Assembly (NCBI RefSeq): GCF_011694815.1
Contig: NZ_CP050177.1
Span: forward strand, 4,627,001 to 4,691,000
From: Streptomyces liangshanensis
GTDB lineage: Bacteria > Actinomycetota > Actinomycetes > Streptomycetales > Streptomycetaceae
Reading direction: 5' to 3'
DNA: 64,000 bases
Shown here: one piece after another, positions 31,101-40,472 of the stretch
Numbering within the stretch: position 1 is the first letter of the stretch
Layout: the number at the start of each line of letters is the position of its first letter
Position numbers and translations under genes: made by a program
Notes under the pieces: generated by a model
What the model saw: only the letters and a program-made list of their open reading frames with translations
The model's database searches: none
What the model was told of the DNA's origin: nothing

Positions 31101-34004
31101 ATGCCCGCCAACACAGCCCCCCCTTCCGCCAAAAAGAAGGGGCGACGCGTCCGTCTGATCCTGATCGTGCTGGTGCTGGCGCTCGTTGCGGGTGTCGGCT
31201 TCGGCGCGTACTGGGGTGTGAGCACGGTCCGCGCCTCCTTCCCCCAGACCACGGGATCCCTCCAGCTCAAGGGCCTGTCCGGCCCCGTGGAAGTGAGAAG
31301 GGACAGTTACGGCGTTCCGCAGATCTACGCGGACACCGACGCCGACCTGTTCCGCGCCCAGGGCTACGTCCAGGCGCAGGACCGCTTCTGGGAGATGGAC
31401 GTCCGGCGTCACCTGACGTCCGGCCGCCTCTCCGAGATGTTCGGCAAGAGCGAGGTGAAGACCGACGCCTTCCTCCGCACGCTCGGCTGGCGCCGGGTGG
31501 CGCAGAAGGAGTACGACACCAAGCTGTCGGCGGAGACGAAGAAGAACCTCCAGGCGTACACGGCGGGCGTCAACGCCTATCTCAAGGGCCGTGACGGCAA
31601 GGACATCTCCGTCGAGTACGCGGCGCTGAACCTCAAGAACGACTACAAGCCCCAGAAGTGGTCGCCGGTCGACTCGGTGGCGTGGCTCAAGGCGATGTCC
31701 TGGGACCTGCGCGGCAACATGCAGGACGAGATCGACCGTTCACTCATGACGAGCCGGCTGAGCGCGAAGCAGATCGCCGAGCTGTACCCGACGTACCCGT
31801 ACGACCGGAACGCCCCGATCGTGGACGAGGGCGGGATCGACCCCGTCACCGGGAAGTACGACCCCAAGGCCGAGCCGACGGACAAGCTTCCCGGCGACGG
31901 TGACGGCACGGGCGACGGCACAGGTACGGGAACAGGCCTCGGCGACGGGACAGGGACCGGCACAGGCCTCGGGGACGGCACCGGCACCGGGGACGGCACA
32001 GGTACAGGCACCGGCACCGGCGTCGGTACCGGAACCGGCATCAGCACCAACAGTGCCGACAACACCGCTTCCGGCAGCCCCGCCGACGCCACCCAGGCCC
32101 TGGCCTCCCAGCTCGGCTCCCTCTCCACCACCCTCGACGACATCCCGGCCCTGCTCGGCCCCAGCGGCAGCGGCATCGGCTCCAACTCCTGGGTCGTCTC
32201 GGGCTCCCTCACGACGACGGGCAAGCCGCTCCTCGCCAACGACCCGCACCTCGCGCCCCAGATGCCCTCGCTCTGGTACCAGATGGGCCTGCACTGCCGC
32301 AGCGTCTCGCCGAAGTGCCAGTACGACGTCGCCGGCTACACGTTCTCCGGCCTGCCCGGTGTCGTGATCGGCCACAACCAGAACATCGCCTGGGGCTTCA
32401 CCAACCTCGGCGCCGACGTGACCGACCTCTACCTGGAGAAGGTCAACGGCGACTCGTACCTCTACGGCAACAGCGAGAAGCGCTTCGTCACCCGCGAGGA
32501 GACCATCAAGGTCGCCGGCGGCCCCAGCAAGAAGATCACCATCCGCGAGACCAACAACGGCCCCGTGGTCTCGGACCGCAACTCCGAGCTGGAGAAGGTC
32601 GGCGACAAGGCGCCCGTGGGCAATCTCGCCCCCGACAGAGGCACCGGTTACGCGGTGGCCCTCAAATGGACCGCGTTGCAGCCGGGCAGGACCATGGACG
32701 CGGTCTTCGACCTGGACAAGGCGGCGGACTGGACCCAGTTCCGCAAGGCGGCCTCGAACTTCGACGTCCCCTCGCAGAACCTGATCTACGCCGACACCAA
32801 GGGCAACATCGGCTACCAGGCGCCGGGCACGATCCCGATCCGCGCCAAGGGCTTCGACGGCAGGACACCGGCCCCCGGCTGGGACCCGAAGGCGAACTGG
32901 GAGAAGGACCCGATCCCGTTCGACCAGCTGCCGTACGAGTTCAACCCCAAGCGCGGGTACATCGTCACCGCCAACCAGGCCGTCATCGACGCGAAGAAGT
33001 ACCCGTACACGCTGACCGAGGACTGGGGCTACGGCGCCCGCAGCCAGCGGATCAACGACCTCATCGAGTCGAAGACCAAGGACGGCGGCAAGGTCTCGAC
33101 CGATGACATGCAGACGATGCAGATGGACAACAGCAGCCCGGCCTGGACGCTGCTGAAGAGCTACCTGCTCAAGATCGACATCTCGGACCCCGCCGTCCGC
33201 GAGGCGCAGAAGCTCCTCGAAGGCTGGGACGGCACCCAGGAACCGGACTCCGCGGCGGCCGCCTACTTCAACGCGGTCTGGCGCAACGTCCTCAAGCTCG
33301 CCTTCGGCAACAAGCTGCCCAAGGAGCTGCGCGCCAAGGGCGACTGCCTCACCGTCCCGCCCGCCGACAACACGGGCCCGGTGGACGACCTCGACACGCG
33401 CGCGGTACGGGAGTGCGGCCAGCGTGCCCCGGACGCGGCGCAGCCGGACGGCGGCGACCGCTGGCTGGAGGTCGTGCGCAACATCATCAAGGACGACAAC
33501 AACGCGTGGTGGACGGCCGCCCCCACCCGCAGGGACGACGCCACCAAGACCCGCGACCAGCTGCTCGCCCGGGCCATGACGGACGCCCGCTGGGAGCTGA
33601 CCGCCGCCCTCGGCAAGGACGTCTCCTCCTGGAACTGGGGCCGGCTGCACCAGTTGACCCTCAAGAACCAGACCCTCGGTACGGCGGGACCCGGCGTCCT
33701 GAAGTTCATACTGAACCGCGGTCCGTGGAACCTGGGCGGCGGCGAGGCGTCGGTGGACGCGACGGGATGGAACGCGGCGGGCGGGTACGACGTCATCTGG
33801 GTCCCGTCGATGCGGATGGTCGTCAACGTCGGGGACTGGGACAAGTCCCGCTGGATCAACCTGACGGGCGCCTCGGGACACGCGTACAACGCCCACTACA
33901 CCGACCAGACGGACAAGTGGGCCAAGGGCGAGCTGCTCGACTGGTCGTTCACGCCCAACGCCGTCGAACGCAGCACGACCGACACGCTGAGGCTGACGCC
34001 ATAA
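31101..34004 (+). CDS. Secreted penicillin acylase-family N-terminal-nucleophile hydrolase
   Basis: The 967-residue protein starts with a short basic tail and one hydrophobic helix (LILIVLVLALVAGVGFGAYW), a signal anchor. The alpha-chain region has RDSYGVPQIYADTDADLFRA, and the beta chain begins at Ser361 in SGIGSNSWVVSG, the autocatalytic cleavage point. LLANDPHLAPQMPSLWYQMG follows as usual. Between the chains, residues ~267-315 are a Gly-Asp-Thr repeat, much longer than the normal spacer. Enzymes of this family cleave beta-lactam side chains, N-acyl-homoserine lactones or other amides. Which applies is unknown. ATG 31101 follows AAGGA. Confidence 0.9.
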   Translation: MPANTAPPSAKKKGRRVRLILIVLVLALVAGVGFGAYWGVSTVRASFPQTTGSLQLKGLSGPVEVRRDSYGVPQIYADTDADLFRAQGYVQAQDRFWEMDVRRHLTSGRLSEMFGKSEVKTDAFLRTLGWRRVAQKEYDTKLSAETKKNLQAYTAGVNAYLKGRDGKDISVEYAALNLKNDYKPQKWSPVDSVAWLKAMSWDLRGNMQDEIDRSLMTSRLSAKQIAELYPTYPYDRNAPIVDEGGIDPVTGKYDPKAEPTDKLPGDGDGTGDGTGTGTGLGDGTGTGTGLGDGTGTGDGTGTGTGTGVGTGTGISTNSADNTASGSPADATQALASQLGSLSTTLDDIPALLGPSGSGIGSNSWVVSGSLTTTGKPLLANDPHLAPQMPSLWYQMGLHCRSVSPKCQYDVAGYTFSGLPGVVIGHNQNIAWGFTNLGADVTDLYLEKVNGDSYLYGNSEKRFVTREETIKVAGGPSKKITIRETNNGPVVSDRNSELEKVGDKAPVGNLAPDRGTGYAVALKWTALQPGRTMDAVFDLDKAADWTQFRKAASNFDVPSQNLIYADTKGNIGYQAPGTIPIRAKGFDGRTPAPGWDPKANWEKDPIPFDQLPYEFNPKRGYIVTANQAVIDAKKYPYTLTEDWGYGARSQRINDLIESKTKDGGKVSTDDMQTMQMDNSSPAWTLLKSYLLKIDISDPAVREAQKLLEGWDGTQEPDSAAAAYFNAVWRNVLKLAFGNKLPKELRAKGDCLTVPPADNTGPVDDLDTRAVRECGQRAPDAAQPDGGDRWLEVVRNIIKDDNNAWWTAAPTRRDDATKTRDQLLARAMTDARWELTAALGKDVSSWNWGRLHQLTLKNQTLGTAGPGVLKFILNRGPWNLGGGEASVDATGWNAAGGYDVIWVPSMRMVVNVGDWDKSRWINLTGASGHAYNAHYTDQTDKWAKGELLDWSFTPNAVERSTTDTLRLTP

Positions 34005-34042
34005 CCCCGCCGAATCCGTCACGCAGTCGTCAGTGATGCCCG

Positions 34043-34084
34043 GCCCGGCGGCCGCCCTCCTCCTGAGGAGGCGGCCGCCTCCGG
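34043..34084. terminator. Bidirectional hairpin between acylase and cyclo-ligase genes
   Basis: GCGGCCGCC-CTCCTC and GAGGAGGCGGCCGC pair with a single bulged base in this 42-bp span, midway between the two convergent stop codons. Confidence 0.65.
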
Positions 34085-34094
34085 CCCCCCATCG

Positions 34095-34685
34095 TCAAGG
34101 ACGGACATCGGTGAAGCGCCTGACACCCCCGGGCGTCACCACGGCGTGCACGGGGCGGTCGTGCGGCTCCTCCGGGACCCGCGCGAGCACCTCGTCGTCG
34201 TACAGCAGCACCGCCAGCGTGGGGGTGGCGCCGGCCTCCTCCAGCCGGGCGAGGACCCGGTCGTACGAGCCGCCGCCCCGCCCCAGTCGCATCCCGCGTG
34301 CGTCGACGGCCAGCCCGGGCAGCAGCACGACCTCCGCCGCCAGCACGGCGTCCAGGCCGAGCCGGGCCCCGTCCGGCTCCCACAGGCCCCGCCCCGCCCG
34401 TACGAGCCGCTCCGCCCCCTCGTACCGCGCCCAGTCGAGGTCGTTGTCCGCGCGCAGCACCGGGAGCAGCACCGCGACACCCCGCGCGCGCAGCGTGTCG
34501 AGCAGCACGCGTGTGCCGGGTTCGCGTCCGACGGAGACATACGCGGCGACCGTACGGGCCCCGGCCAGCTCGGCCAGATCCCCGGCCCGCCGCGCGAGAA
34601 CCGACGCGGCCTTCCGCGCGTCTTCACTGGACAGCAGGGCCCTCGCGGCGAGCAGTTCACTCCGTACGGCGGCCTTTCCGGACAT
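34095..34685 (-). CDS. 5-formyltetrahydrofolate cyclo-ligase
   Basis: The 196-residue protein fits the 5-FTHF cyclo-ligase fold: RSELLAARALLSSEDARKAA, AAYVSVGREPGTRVLLDTLR, and the substrate/ATP loop LPGLAVDARGMRLGRGGGSYDR, which is the family signature. It uses ATP to convert 5-formyl-THF to 5,10-methenyl-THF, freeing folate that would otherwise inhibit one-carbon enzymes. ATG 34685 was preferred; GTG 34697 adds four residues. It diverges from galU across 116 bp. The Lys/Arg near the N-terminus that contacts ATP is present. Confidence 0.92.
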   Translation of the reverse strand: MSGKAAVRSELLAARALLSSEDARKAASVLARRAGDLAELAGARTVAAYVSVGREPGTRVLLDTLRARGVAVLLPVLRADNDLDWARYEGAERLVRAGRGLWEPDGARLGLDAVLAAEVVLLPGLAVDARGMRLGRGGGSYDRVLARLEEAGATPTLAVLLYDDEVLARVPEEPHDRPVHAVVTPGGVRRFTDVRP

Positions 34686-34801
34686 CTCATGCACCACCGG
34701 ACATCACAAACCTCTCGATAGCGGATGTACACCCATAGGTGCGGCGAAAGTTAACCGGAGCATCATCTTCCGCGCATAGCCCACCGGATAGGGTCGTCCG
34801 C

Positions 34802-35704
34802 ATGACTCAGTCGCCCTCCCGGATCACCAAGGCTGTCATCCCCGCCGCAGGCCTCGGCACCCGGTTCCTCCCCGCCACCAAGGCCACTCCCAAGGAGATG
34901 CTGCCGGTGGTCGACAAGCCCGCGATCCAGTACGTGGTCGAGGAGGCGGCCGCCGCCGGCCTGTCCGACGTGCTCATGATCACCGGCCGCAACAAGCGCG
35001 CCCTCGAGGACCACTTCGACCGCAACTACGAGCTGGAGGGGGCGCTCGCCCGCAAGGGTGACGCCGAACGGCTCGCGAAGGTTCAGGAGTCCAGCGAGCT
35101 GGCCACCATGCACTACGTGCGCCAGGGCGACCCCAGGGGCCTCGGCCACGCCATCCTGTGCGCCGCGCCGCACGTCGGCGACCAGCCCTTCGCGGTCCTG
35201 CTGGGCGACGACCTGATCGACCCGCGCGATCCGCTGCTCTCGCGCATGATGGAGGTTCAGGAGCGCGAGGGCGGCAGCGTCATCGCGCTCATGGCGGTCG
35301 ACCCCGAGCAGATCCACCTCTACGGATGCGCCGCGGTGGAGCCGACGGGCGAGAGTGACGTGGTCAAGGTCCACGACCTGGTCGAGAAGCCCGACGCCGC
35401 CGACGCGCCGAGCAACTACGCGATCATCGGGCGCTACGTGCTCGACCCCGCGATCTTCGAGATACTGCGCAAGACCGAGCCGGGCCGCGGTGGCGAGATC
35501 CAGATCACCGACGCCCTCCAGCAGCTCTCGGTGGACGAGAAGGTCGGCGGACCGGTCCACGGTGTGATTTTCACCGGCCGCAGGTATGACACAGGGGACC
35601 GCGGCGACTTTCTCCGTGCCATTGTCAGACTCGCATGCGAACGTGAAGACCTGGGCCCGGACTTCCGCGCCTGGCTCCGCAGTTACGTCAGCGAGGAGAT
35701 GTAG
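34802..35704 (+). CDS. galU: UTP-glucose-1-phosphate uridylyltransferase
   Basis: The 300-residue protein shows the nucleotidyltransferase signature AAGLGTRFLPATKATPKEML at the N-terminus, then DKPAIQYVVEEAAAAGLSDV, VLLGDDLIDPRDPL (metal Asp) and DLVEKPDAADAPSNYAIIGR. It makes UDP-glucose from UTP and glucose-1-phosphate for glycan and trehalose synthesis. ATG 34802 begins the galU-moeA-moaC-mog-GNAT-sepX series. The moeA start lies only four bases after its stop, and the moeA ribosome binding site is inside its last codons. UDP-glucose may feed the polysaccharide operon at 51 kb. Confidence 0.95.
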   Translation: MTQSPSRITKAVIPAAGLGTRFLPATKATPKEMLPVVDKPAIQYVVEEAAAAGLSDVLMITGRNKRALEDHFDRNYELEGALARKGDAERLAKVQESSELATMHYVRQGDPRGLGHAILCAAPHVGDQPFAVLLGDDLIDPRDPLLSRMMEVQEREGGSVIALMAVDPEQIHLYGCAAVEPTGESDVVKVHDLVEKPDAADAPSNYAIIGRYVLDPAIFEILRKTEPGRGGEIQITDALQQLSVDEKVGGPVHGVIFTGRRYDTGDRGDFLRAIVRLACEREDLGPDFRAWLRSYVSEEM

Positions 35705-35708
35705 CACC

Positions 35709-37043
35709 TTGAGCAGCACGGCAGAATCGGCTCCCGCGGCCCGCCACGAGCAGCTGTGGTCGGTGGACGAGCACCTCGCGGACATCCTCGCCGCGATCCA
35801 CCCGCTCGAACCCATCGAGTTGCAACTGCCCGACGCCCAGGGCTGCGTTCTGGTCGAGGACGTCACGGTGCCGGTGGCCCTGCCGCCGTTCGACAACAGT
35901 TCCATGGACGGGTACGCGGTCCGTACGGCCGATGTCGCGGGCGCCACGGACGAGTTCCCCGCCGTGCTCACCGTCATCGGCGACGTCGCGGCGGGCAGCG
36001 GCGACCTGCCCGTGGTCGGCCCCGGCGAGACGGCCCGGATCATGACCGGCGCCCCGCTCCCGCCGGGCGCCGAGGCCGTCGTCCCGGTCGAGTGGACCGA
36101 CGGGGGTACGGGCGAGGGCCCGGCGACCTCCATGCGCCCCGCGGGCGACGCGCCGGGCGGCGCGAGCGGCGAGGTGCGGGTCTACCGCCCGATCGAGGCC
36201 CGCGGGCACGTCCGCGCCCAGGGCAGCGACGTACAGGCGGGTGACCTGGCCCTCAAGGCGGGGACGGTGCTGGGCCCGTCGCAGATCGGGCTGCTGGCGG
36301 CCATCGGCCGGGGTTCCGTGCGGGTACGGCCGCGCCCGCGCGTCGTCGTCCTGTCCACCGGCAGCGAGCTGGTCCAGCCCGGCGAGCCGTTGGGTACGGG
36401 GCAGATCTACGACTCGAACAGCTTCGCGCTCACCGCCGCGGCCCGGGACGCGGGCGCCATCGCGTACCGCGTCGGGGCCGTCACGGACGACGCGGAGACC
36501 CTCCGCGCCACCATCGAGGACCAGCTGATCCGCGCCGACCTGCTCGTCACCACGGGCGGCGTCAGCGTCGGGGCGTACGACGTCGTCAAGGAAGCGCTGT
36601 CCTCCGTAGGAGACGAGGACGAGCCGGGCAGCGGCATCGACTTCCGCAAGCTCGCGATGCAGCCGGGCAAGCCGCAGGGCTTCGGCTCGATCGGCGCGGA
36701 GCACGTCCCGCTGCTCGCGCTGCCCGGGAACCCGGTCTCGTGCTACGTCTCCTTCGAGTTGTTCGTACGGCCCGCGATCCGCGCCCTGATGGGCCTGGAG
36801 GACGTCCACCGGCCGACGGTCCGCGCGACGCTGGTCAGCGACAAGCCGCTGTCCTCGCCGAGCGGCAGGCGGCAGTTCCTGCGGGCCAAGTACGACCCGG
36901 AGGCGGGCACGATCGCGCCGGTCGGCGGCGCCGGGTCCCACCTGGTGGCGGCCCTCGCCCATGCCGACGCGCTGGCCGTCGTCCCCGAGGAGGCCGTCTC
37001 GGTCGAACCCGGTACGGAACTCGACGTGGTGCTGATCGGTTGA
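35709..37043 (+). CDS. moeA: Molybdopterin molybdotransferase MoeA / gephyrin-like Glp
   Basis: The 444-residue protein (TTG 35709, GAGGAG ten bases upstream) has the MoeA domains: PPFDNSSMDGYAVRTADVAG in domain I/III, GQIYDSNSFALTAAARDAGA and TTGGVSVGAYDVVKEAL in the MPT-binding domain, LLALPGNPVSCYVSFELFVR, and a C-terminal beta domain. It inserts molybdate into adenylated molybdopterin. In actinobacteria a MoeA-like 'Glp' encoded beside a membrane receptor acts in cell division; the receptor homologue (SepX) lies four genes downstream here. So this copy may work in division, in cofactor synthesis, or in both. Confidence 0.92.
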   Translation: MSSTAESAPAARHEQLWSVDEHLADILAAIHPLEPIELQLPDAQGCVLVEDVTVPVALPPFDNSSMDGYAVRTADVAGATDEFPAVLTVIGDVAAGSGDLPVVGPGETARIMTGAPLPPGAEAVVPVEWTDGGTGEGPATSMRPAGDAPGGASGEVRVYRPIEARGHVRAQGSDVQAGDLALKAGTVLGPSQIGLLAAIGRGSVRVRPRPRVVVLSTGSELVQPGEPLGTGQIYDSNSFALTAAARDAGAIAYRVGAVTDDAETLRATIEDQLIRADLLVTTGGVSVGAYDVVKEALSSVGDEDEPGSGIDFRKLAMQPGKPQGFGSIGAEHVPLLALPGNPVSCYVSFELFVRPAIRALMGLEDVHRPTVRATLVSDKPLSSPSGRRQFLRAKYDPEAGTIAPVGGAGSHLVAALAHADALAVVPEEAVSVEPGTELDVVLIG

Positions 37044-37115
37044 CGGCCTCATGGTGGCGGTAGCGTGTCAGCCCACACAGGCCCTCTCGGGCCCGGACCG
37101 GGAGCGCTCACAGCA

Positions 37116-37739
37116 ATGACCGCGTTTAACCGGGGGGAGACCTCCGGACCCTCTCAGCAAGACTCTCAGCAAGACCCTCCGTCAGTCCCGTCGGCCGCCC
37201 CGCCGACAGCCCCTCCGTCGGGCTCGTTGCCGGAGGGACCGGCGGAGAGCCTGACCCACATCGACGCGTCCGGCGCGGCCCGCATGGTCGACGTCTCGGC
37301 GAAGGACGTCACCGCGCGCACCGCCCGCGCCAGCGGACGCGTCCTGGTCTCGCCGCGTGTCGTCGAGCTGCTCAGGGGCGGGGGAGTGCCCAAGGGGGAC
37401 GCCCTCGCCACGGCCCGTATCGCCGGCATCATGGGCGCCAAGCGGACCCCGGACCTGATCCCGCTCTGCCACCCGCTCGCCCTCTCGGGCGTCACGCTGG
37501 ACCTGGTGGTGGCGGACGACGCCGTGGAGATCCTGGCGACGGTCAGGACGACGGACCGCACCGGCGTGGAGATGGAGGCCCTCACGGCCGTCTCCGTGGC
37601 CGCGCTCACGGTGGTCGACATGGTCAAGGCGGTCGACAAGGGCGCCGTGATCACGGACGTACGGGTCGAGGAGAAGACCGGCGGCAAGTCGGGGACCTGG
37701 ACGCGCGCGGCGCGTGACGGTGACGGGGGTACGGCATGA
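37116..37739 (+). CDS. moaC: Cyclic pyranopterin monophosphate synthase MoaC
   Basis: The 207-residue protein has an unusual ~45-residue Ser/Pro/Gln-rich N-terminal extension, then the MoaC core: [40 protein letters not shown] with the catalytic Lys and the CHP motif, and [20 protein letters not shown]. With MoaA it makes cyclic pyranopterin monophosphate from GTP. moaA is not in this window. ATG 37116 follows GGGAGC. Its TGA overlaps the next start (ATGA at 37736), so it is translationally coupled to mog. Confidence 0.95.
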   Translation: MTAFNRGETSGPSQQDSQQDPPSVPSAAPPTAPPSGSLPEGPAESLTHIDASGAARMVDVSAKDVTARTARASGRVLVSPRVVELLRGGGVPKGDALATARIAGIMGAKRTPDLIPLCHPLALSGVTLDLVVADDAVEILATVRTTDRTGVEMEALTAVSVAALTVVDMVKAVDKGAVITDVRVEEKTGGKSGTWTRAARDGDGGTA

Positions 37740-38251
37740 CGGACGATTCCGCACCCCGGACCGCCCCCTACCGCGCGCTGGTCGTCACGGCCTCCAACCG
37801 CGCCGCCGCCGGGGTCTACGCCGACACGGGCGGCCCGATCCTGGTCGAAGGCCTCACCGCGCTCGGCTTCGCGGTCGACGGCCCCCGGGTCGTCCCCGAC
37901 GGCGACCCGGTCGAGCGGGCGCTGCGCGACGGCGTGGCCGCCGCGTACGACGTCATCCTGACCACCGGCGGTACGGGCATCTCGCCCACGGACCGCACCC
38001 CGGACGTCACCCGGCGTGTCCTGGACCACGAGGTCCCCGGCATCCCGGAGGCCATCCGCGCCCAGGGCGCCGCCAAGGTCCCCACCGCCGCACTCTCGCG
38101 CGGGCTGGCGGGCGTGGCCGGCCGGACGCTGATCGTCAACCTGCCGGGCTCGTCCGGCGGCGTGCGCGACGGCCTCGCGGTCCTCGGGAAGCTCCTCACC
38201 CATGCCGTGGACCAGCTCCGCGGCGGCGATCACCCCCGTACCTCCGGATGA
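37736..38251 (+). CDS. mog: Molybdopterin adenylyltransferase (MogA/MoaB family)
   Basis: The 171-residue protein has the MogA/MoaB fold: [20 protein letters not shown], then [20 protein letters not shown], the conserved GGTG loop with the D-x-T motif, and [17 protein letters not shown] near the C-terminus. It adenylates molybdopterin before metal insertion by MoeA. Both overlaps, with moaC upstream and the GNAT gene downstream (38248), are four bases, so the three proteins are coupled. MogA and MoaB cannot be told apart here. Confidence 0.92.
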   Translation: MTDDSAPRTAPYRALVVTASNRAAAGVYADTGGPILVEGLTALGFAVDGPRVVPDGDPVERALRDGVAAAYDVILTTGGTGISPTDRTPDVTRRVLDHEVPGIPEAIRAQGAAKVPTAALSRGLAGVAGRTLIVNLPGSSGGVRDGLAVLGKLLTHAVDQLRGGDHPRTSG

Positions 38252-38874
38252 ACCCCTCCTGGCCCGCGCTGCTGGTGGACGGAGACGTGACGCTCCGTCC
38301 GATAAGGATGCGCGACCAGCGCGCCTGGCGAGAGGTCAACCGGCGCAACCGCGACTGGCTCCGTCCTTGGGAGGCGACGATCCCGCCGCCCGCCCCGGGT
38401 GCGCCGCTCGCCCAGCGCCCCACGTACCGCCAGATGGTCCGTCACCTGCGTGCCGAGGCGAACGCGGGCCGGATGCTGCCGTTCGTCATCGAGTACCAGG
38501 GGCGGCTGGTCGGGCAGTTGACCGTCGCCGGGATCACCTGGGGGTCCATGTGCTCGGGGCACGTCGGCTACTGGGTGGACCGTGAGGTCGCCGGCCGCGG
38601 CGTCATGCCGACGGCGGTGGCCATGGCGGTCGACCACTGCTTCCGTTCGGTCGGGCTGCACCGCGTCGAGATCTGCATCCGCCCCGAGAACGGGCCGAGC
38701 CGCCGCGTCGTCGAAAAACTGGGATTCCGCGAGGAGGGGCTGCGCCCGCGCTATCTCCACATCGACGGAGCGTGGCGGGATCATCTCATTTACGTACTCA
38801 CGGCGGAGGAGGCCCCGGAGGGGCTGGTGCACCGCTGGCACCAGGCGCGGAGGCCGGGAACGTCAAGGAAATGA
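38248..38874 (+). CDS. GNAT-family acetyltransferase (RimJ-like)
   Basis: The 208-residue protein has VTLRPIRMRDQRAWREVNRR at the N-terminus, the acetyl-CoA loop in VGYWVDREVAGRGVMPTAVA and the C-terminal VEICIRPENGPSRRVVEKLG followed by FREEGLRPRYLHIDG. This is the RimJ/RimL ribosomal-protein alanine acetyltransferase pattern. Its ATG overlaps the mog TGA. The conserved placement between molybdopterin genes and sepX is a feature of Streptomyces, but a functional link is not obvious. Confidence 0.9.
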   Translation: MNPSWPALLVDGDVTLRPIRMRDQRAWREVNRRNRDWLRPWEATIPPPAPGAPLAQRPTYRQMVRHLRAEANAGRMLPFVIEYQGRLVGQLTVAGITWGSMCSGHVGYWVDREVAGRGVMPTAVAMAVDHCFRSVGLHRVEICIRPENGPSRRVVEKLGFREEGLRPRYLHIDGAWRDHLIYVLTAEEAPEGLVHRWHQARRPGTSRK

Positions 38875-39015
38875 CATAAGTGTTCGAATCCGGTCCGATG
38901 TGACCATCAAGCGATCCGAACAATCACAAAAAAAGTCCGTGATATCAGCCAGATCGTGCGACACACCGGCCCAATTGGCGGATGCCCTCGCGCGAACCCC
39001 TCTACGGTGTGAACC

Positions 39016-40254
39016 GTGAGCAGCAGCGGCCTCATCTACGCAGTCATCGTCGGGGCCTGGGCCGCCTACTTGGTGCCGATGTGGCTCCGCAGGCAGGACG
39101 AGCTCAACGAGGCACGCCCGACGGAACGGTTCAGCACCGCGATCCGGTTGCTGTCCGGCCGGGGCGCCATGGAGCGTCGTTACGCCAGGGAGCTACAGGA
39201 ACGTGCCGCCGAGGAGGCGGGTTCCGACGTCGAACCGGACGCTCGGACGGAGTCGATGAGCTCCGTCGACGTCCGGGCCTTCTCCGCGCCCCCGGACCGG
39301 ACCGAGGCGCGCCTGGAGATCCCCACCGAGCTTCGCGGCAACCTCCAGGCACCGCCCGCCCGGCCCCCGGCGCAGCGCCCCGCGCCGCCCCGGCAGGCGG
39401 CGGCCCAGGCGGCACCGGCACAGGTCCACGCCCCCGTCCCGGACCCCGATCCCGACCCCGCGCCCGCGCGTCGGGAGCGCAGGTCCCGTACGGCCCGTCC
39501 GGTACGGGTCCCGCGCGCGGGACGCCAGTCGGGCGCCGCGGCGGAACGCGCCCGGCGCTCGCAGGTCCTCGCGCGCCGGCGCCGTACCACCGTCCTCCTC
39601 TTCCTGGCCTTCACCCTCGGCGCGATCGTGGCCGCCGTGGGAGGCCTGGGACTGCTCTGGGCACCGGCCGTCCCGGCGGTCCTGCTCAGCGTCTACATCG
39701 TGCATCTGCGCGGCCAGGAGCGACGGCGCTTCGCCTTCACCATGGACCGGCGCAGGGCCGAGGCGGCGGCGCAGCGCCTGCGGGAGAACCGGCCGCGCCG
39801 CCACCAGCCGTCGCCCGCCGGCGGCGCCGGCACCGGAGCGGGGGAGCCGGACGAGGAGGAGCCGGAATCCTCGCCCGACACGGCGCCCCCGGTGACGGTC
39901 TCGCCGCAGGAGGCGGGCCGCCGCGCCCTGGTCGAGCAGACGGACCACGCGGAGTGGGTGGACCAGCAGCGCGAACGCGGCCCGGCGCGCGGCGACAGCT
40001 GGGAGCCCGTCCCGGTCCCGCTCCCGACGTACGTGACGGCCCCCGTCGCGCCCCGCGCGAACGGCGGAGTCGAGGTCGGCGACCCCGAGACCTGGAGCGC
40101 GGCCCGCTCCTCCACGGCGGAACCCACCCCGGAGGCCGCCCCGCAGCCCCCGGCCTCCCGCACCCCACCACCCCGCCGCAACCGCGACCGGGGCAGGACC
40201 CCCCTCTTCGACCAGTACGAGGAGGGCGACCGCCCCCGAGCGGCCAACGAGTGA
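39016..40254 (+). CDS. sepX: SepX/GlpR-type divisome membrane protein
   Basis: The 412-residue protein has an N-terminal membrane helix (LIYAVIVGAWAAYLVPMWLR) and a conserved cytoplasmic stretch (RFSTAIRLLSGRGAMERRYA). A long disordered Pro/Ala/Arg region comes next, then a hydrophobic hairpin at about residues 195-235 (LLFLAFTLGAIVAAVGGLGL, PAVPAVLLSVYIVHL) and an acidic Pro-rich tail. This architecture and the galU-moeA-...-sepX order match SepX, a Streptomyces division-septum protein whose corynebacterial relative is the receptor of gephyrin-like Glp. GTG 39016 is 141 bp after the GNAT gene; an own promoter is possible. Confidence 0.85.
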   Translation: MSSSGLIYAVIVGAWAAYLVPMWLRRQDELNEARPTERFSTAIRLLSGRGAMERRYARELQERAAEEAGSDVEPDARTESMSSVDVRAFSAPPDRTEARLEIPTELRGNLQAPPARPPAQRPAPPRQAAAQAAPAQVHAPVPDPDPDPAPARRERRSRTARPVRVPRAGRQSGAAAERARRSQVLARRRRTTVLLFLAFTLGAIVAAVGGLGLLWAPAVPAVLLSVYIVHLRGQERRRFAFTMDRRRAEAAAQRLRENRPRRHQPSPAGGAGTGAGEPDEEEPESSPDTAPPVTVSPQEAGRRALVEQTDHAEWVDQQRERGPARGDSWEPVPVPLPTYVTAPVAPRANGGVEVGDPETWSAARSSTAEPTPEAAPQPPASRTPPPRRNRDRGRTPLFDQYEEGDRPRAANE

Positions 40255-40338
40255 CGACCACCCCGTGACCAGCCGCCGACCGCCACCAACGGATTTCCGG
40301 GCACGGCGACGGGGGTGCTAAGGTTTCACTCGTTGCAA

Positions 40339-40412
40339 GGGCCTGTAGCGCAGTCTGGTAGCGCACCTCGTTCGCATCGAGGGGGTCAGGGGTTCGAATC
40401 CCCTCAGGTCCA
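40339..40412 (+). tRNA. tRNA-Ala (anticodon CGC)
   Basis: A complete 74-nt cloverleaf is present. Acceptor GGGCCTG pairs with CAGGTCC and includes the G3-U70 pair that identifies alanine tRNAs. The anticodon stem is CCTCG/CGAGG with loop TTCGCAT. The T arm is AGGGG-TTCGAAT-CCCCT. The 3' CCA is not encoded. A terminator and an integrase remnant follow immediately. Confidence 0.95.
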
Positions 40413-40421
40413 CCGCAGCTC

Positions 40422-40456
40422 AAAGCCCCTACCGGGGAGACCCGGTAGGGGCTTTT
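40422..40456 (+). terminator. Rho-independent terminator after tRNA-Ala
   Basis: AAAGCCCCTACCGGG (40422-40436), loop GAGA, and the perfect complement (40441-40455), ending in TTTT. It is among the strongest canonical terminators in the window. Confidence 0.9.
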
Positions 40457-40472
40457 CTGTGCCGTACAGCAG

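Noticed and set aside
31740..34022. 760-codon minus-strand frame opposite the penicillin acylase
   Set aside because: Antisense shadow; it has no motif and the plus-strand gene has complete family motifs.
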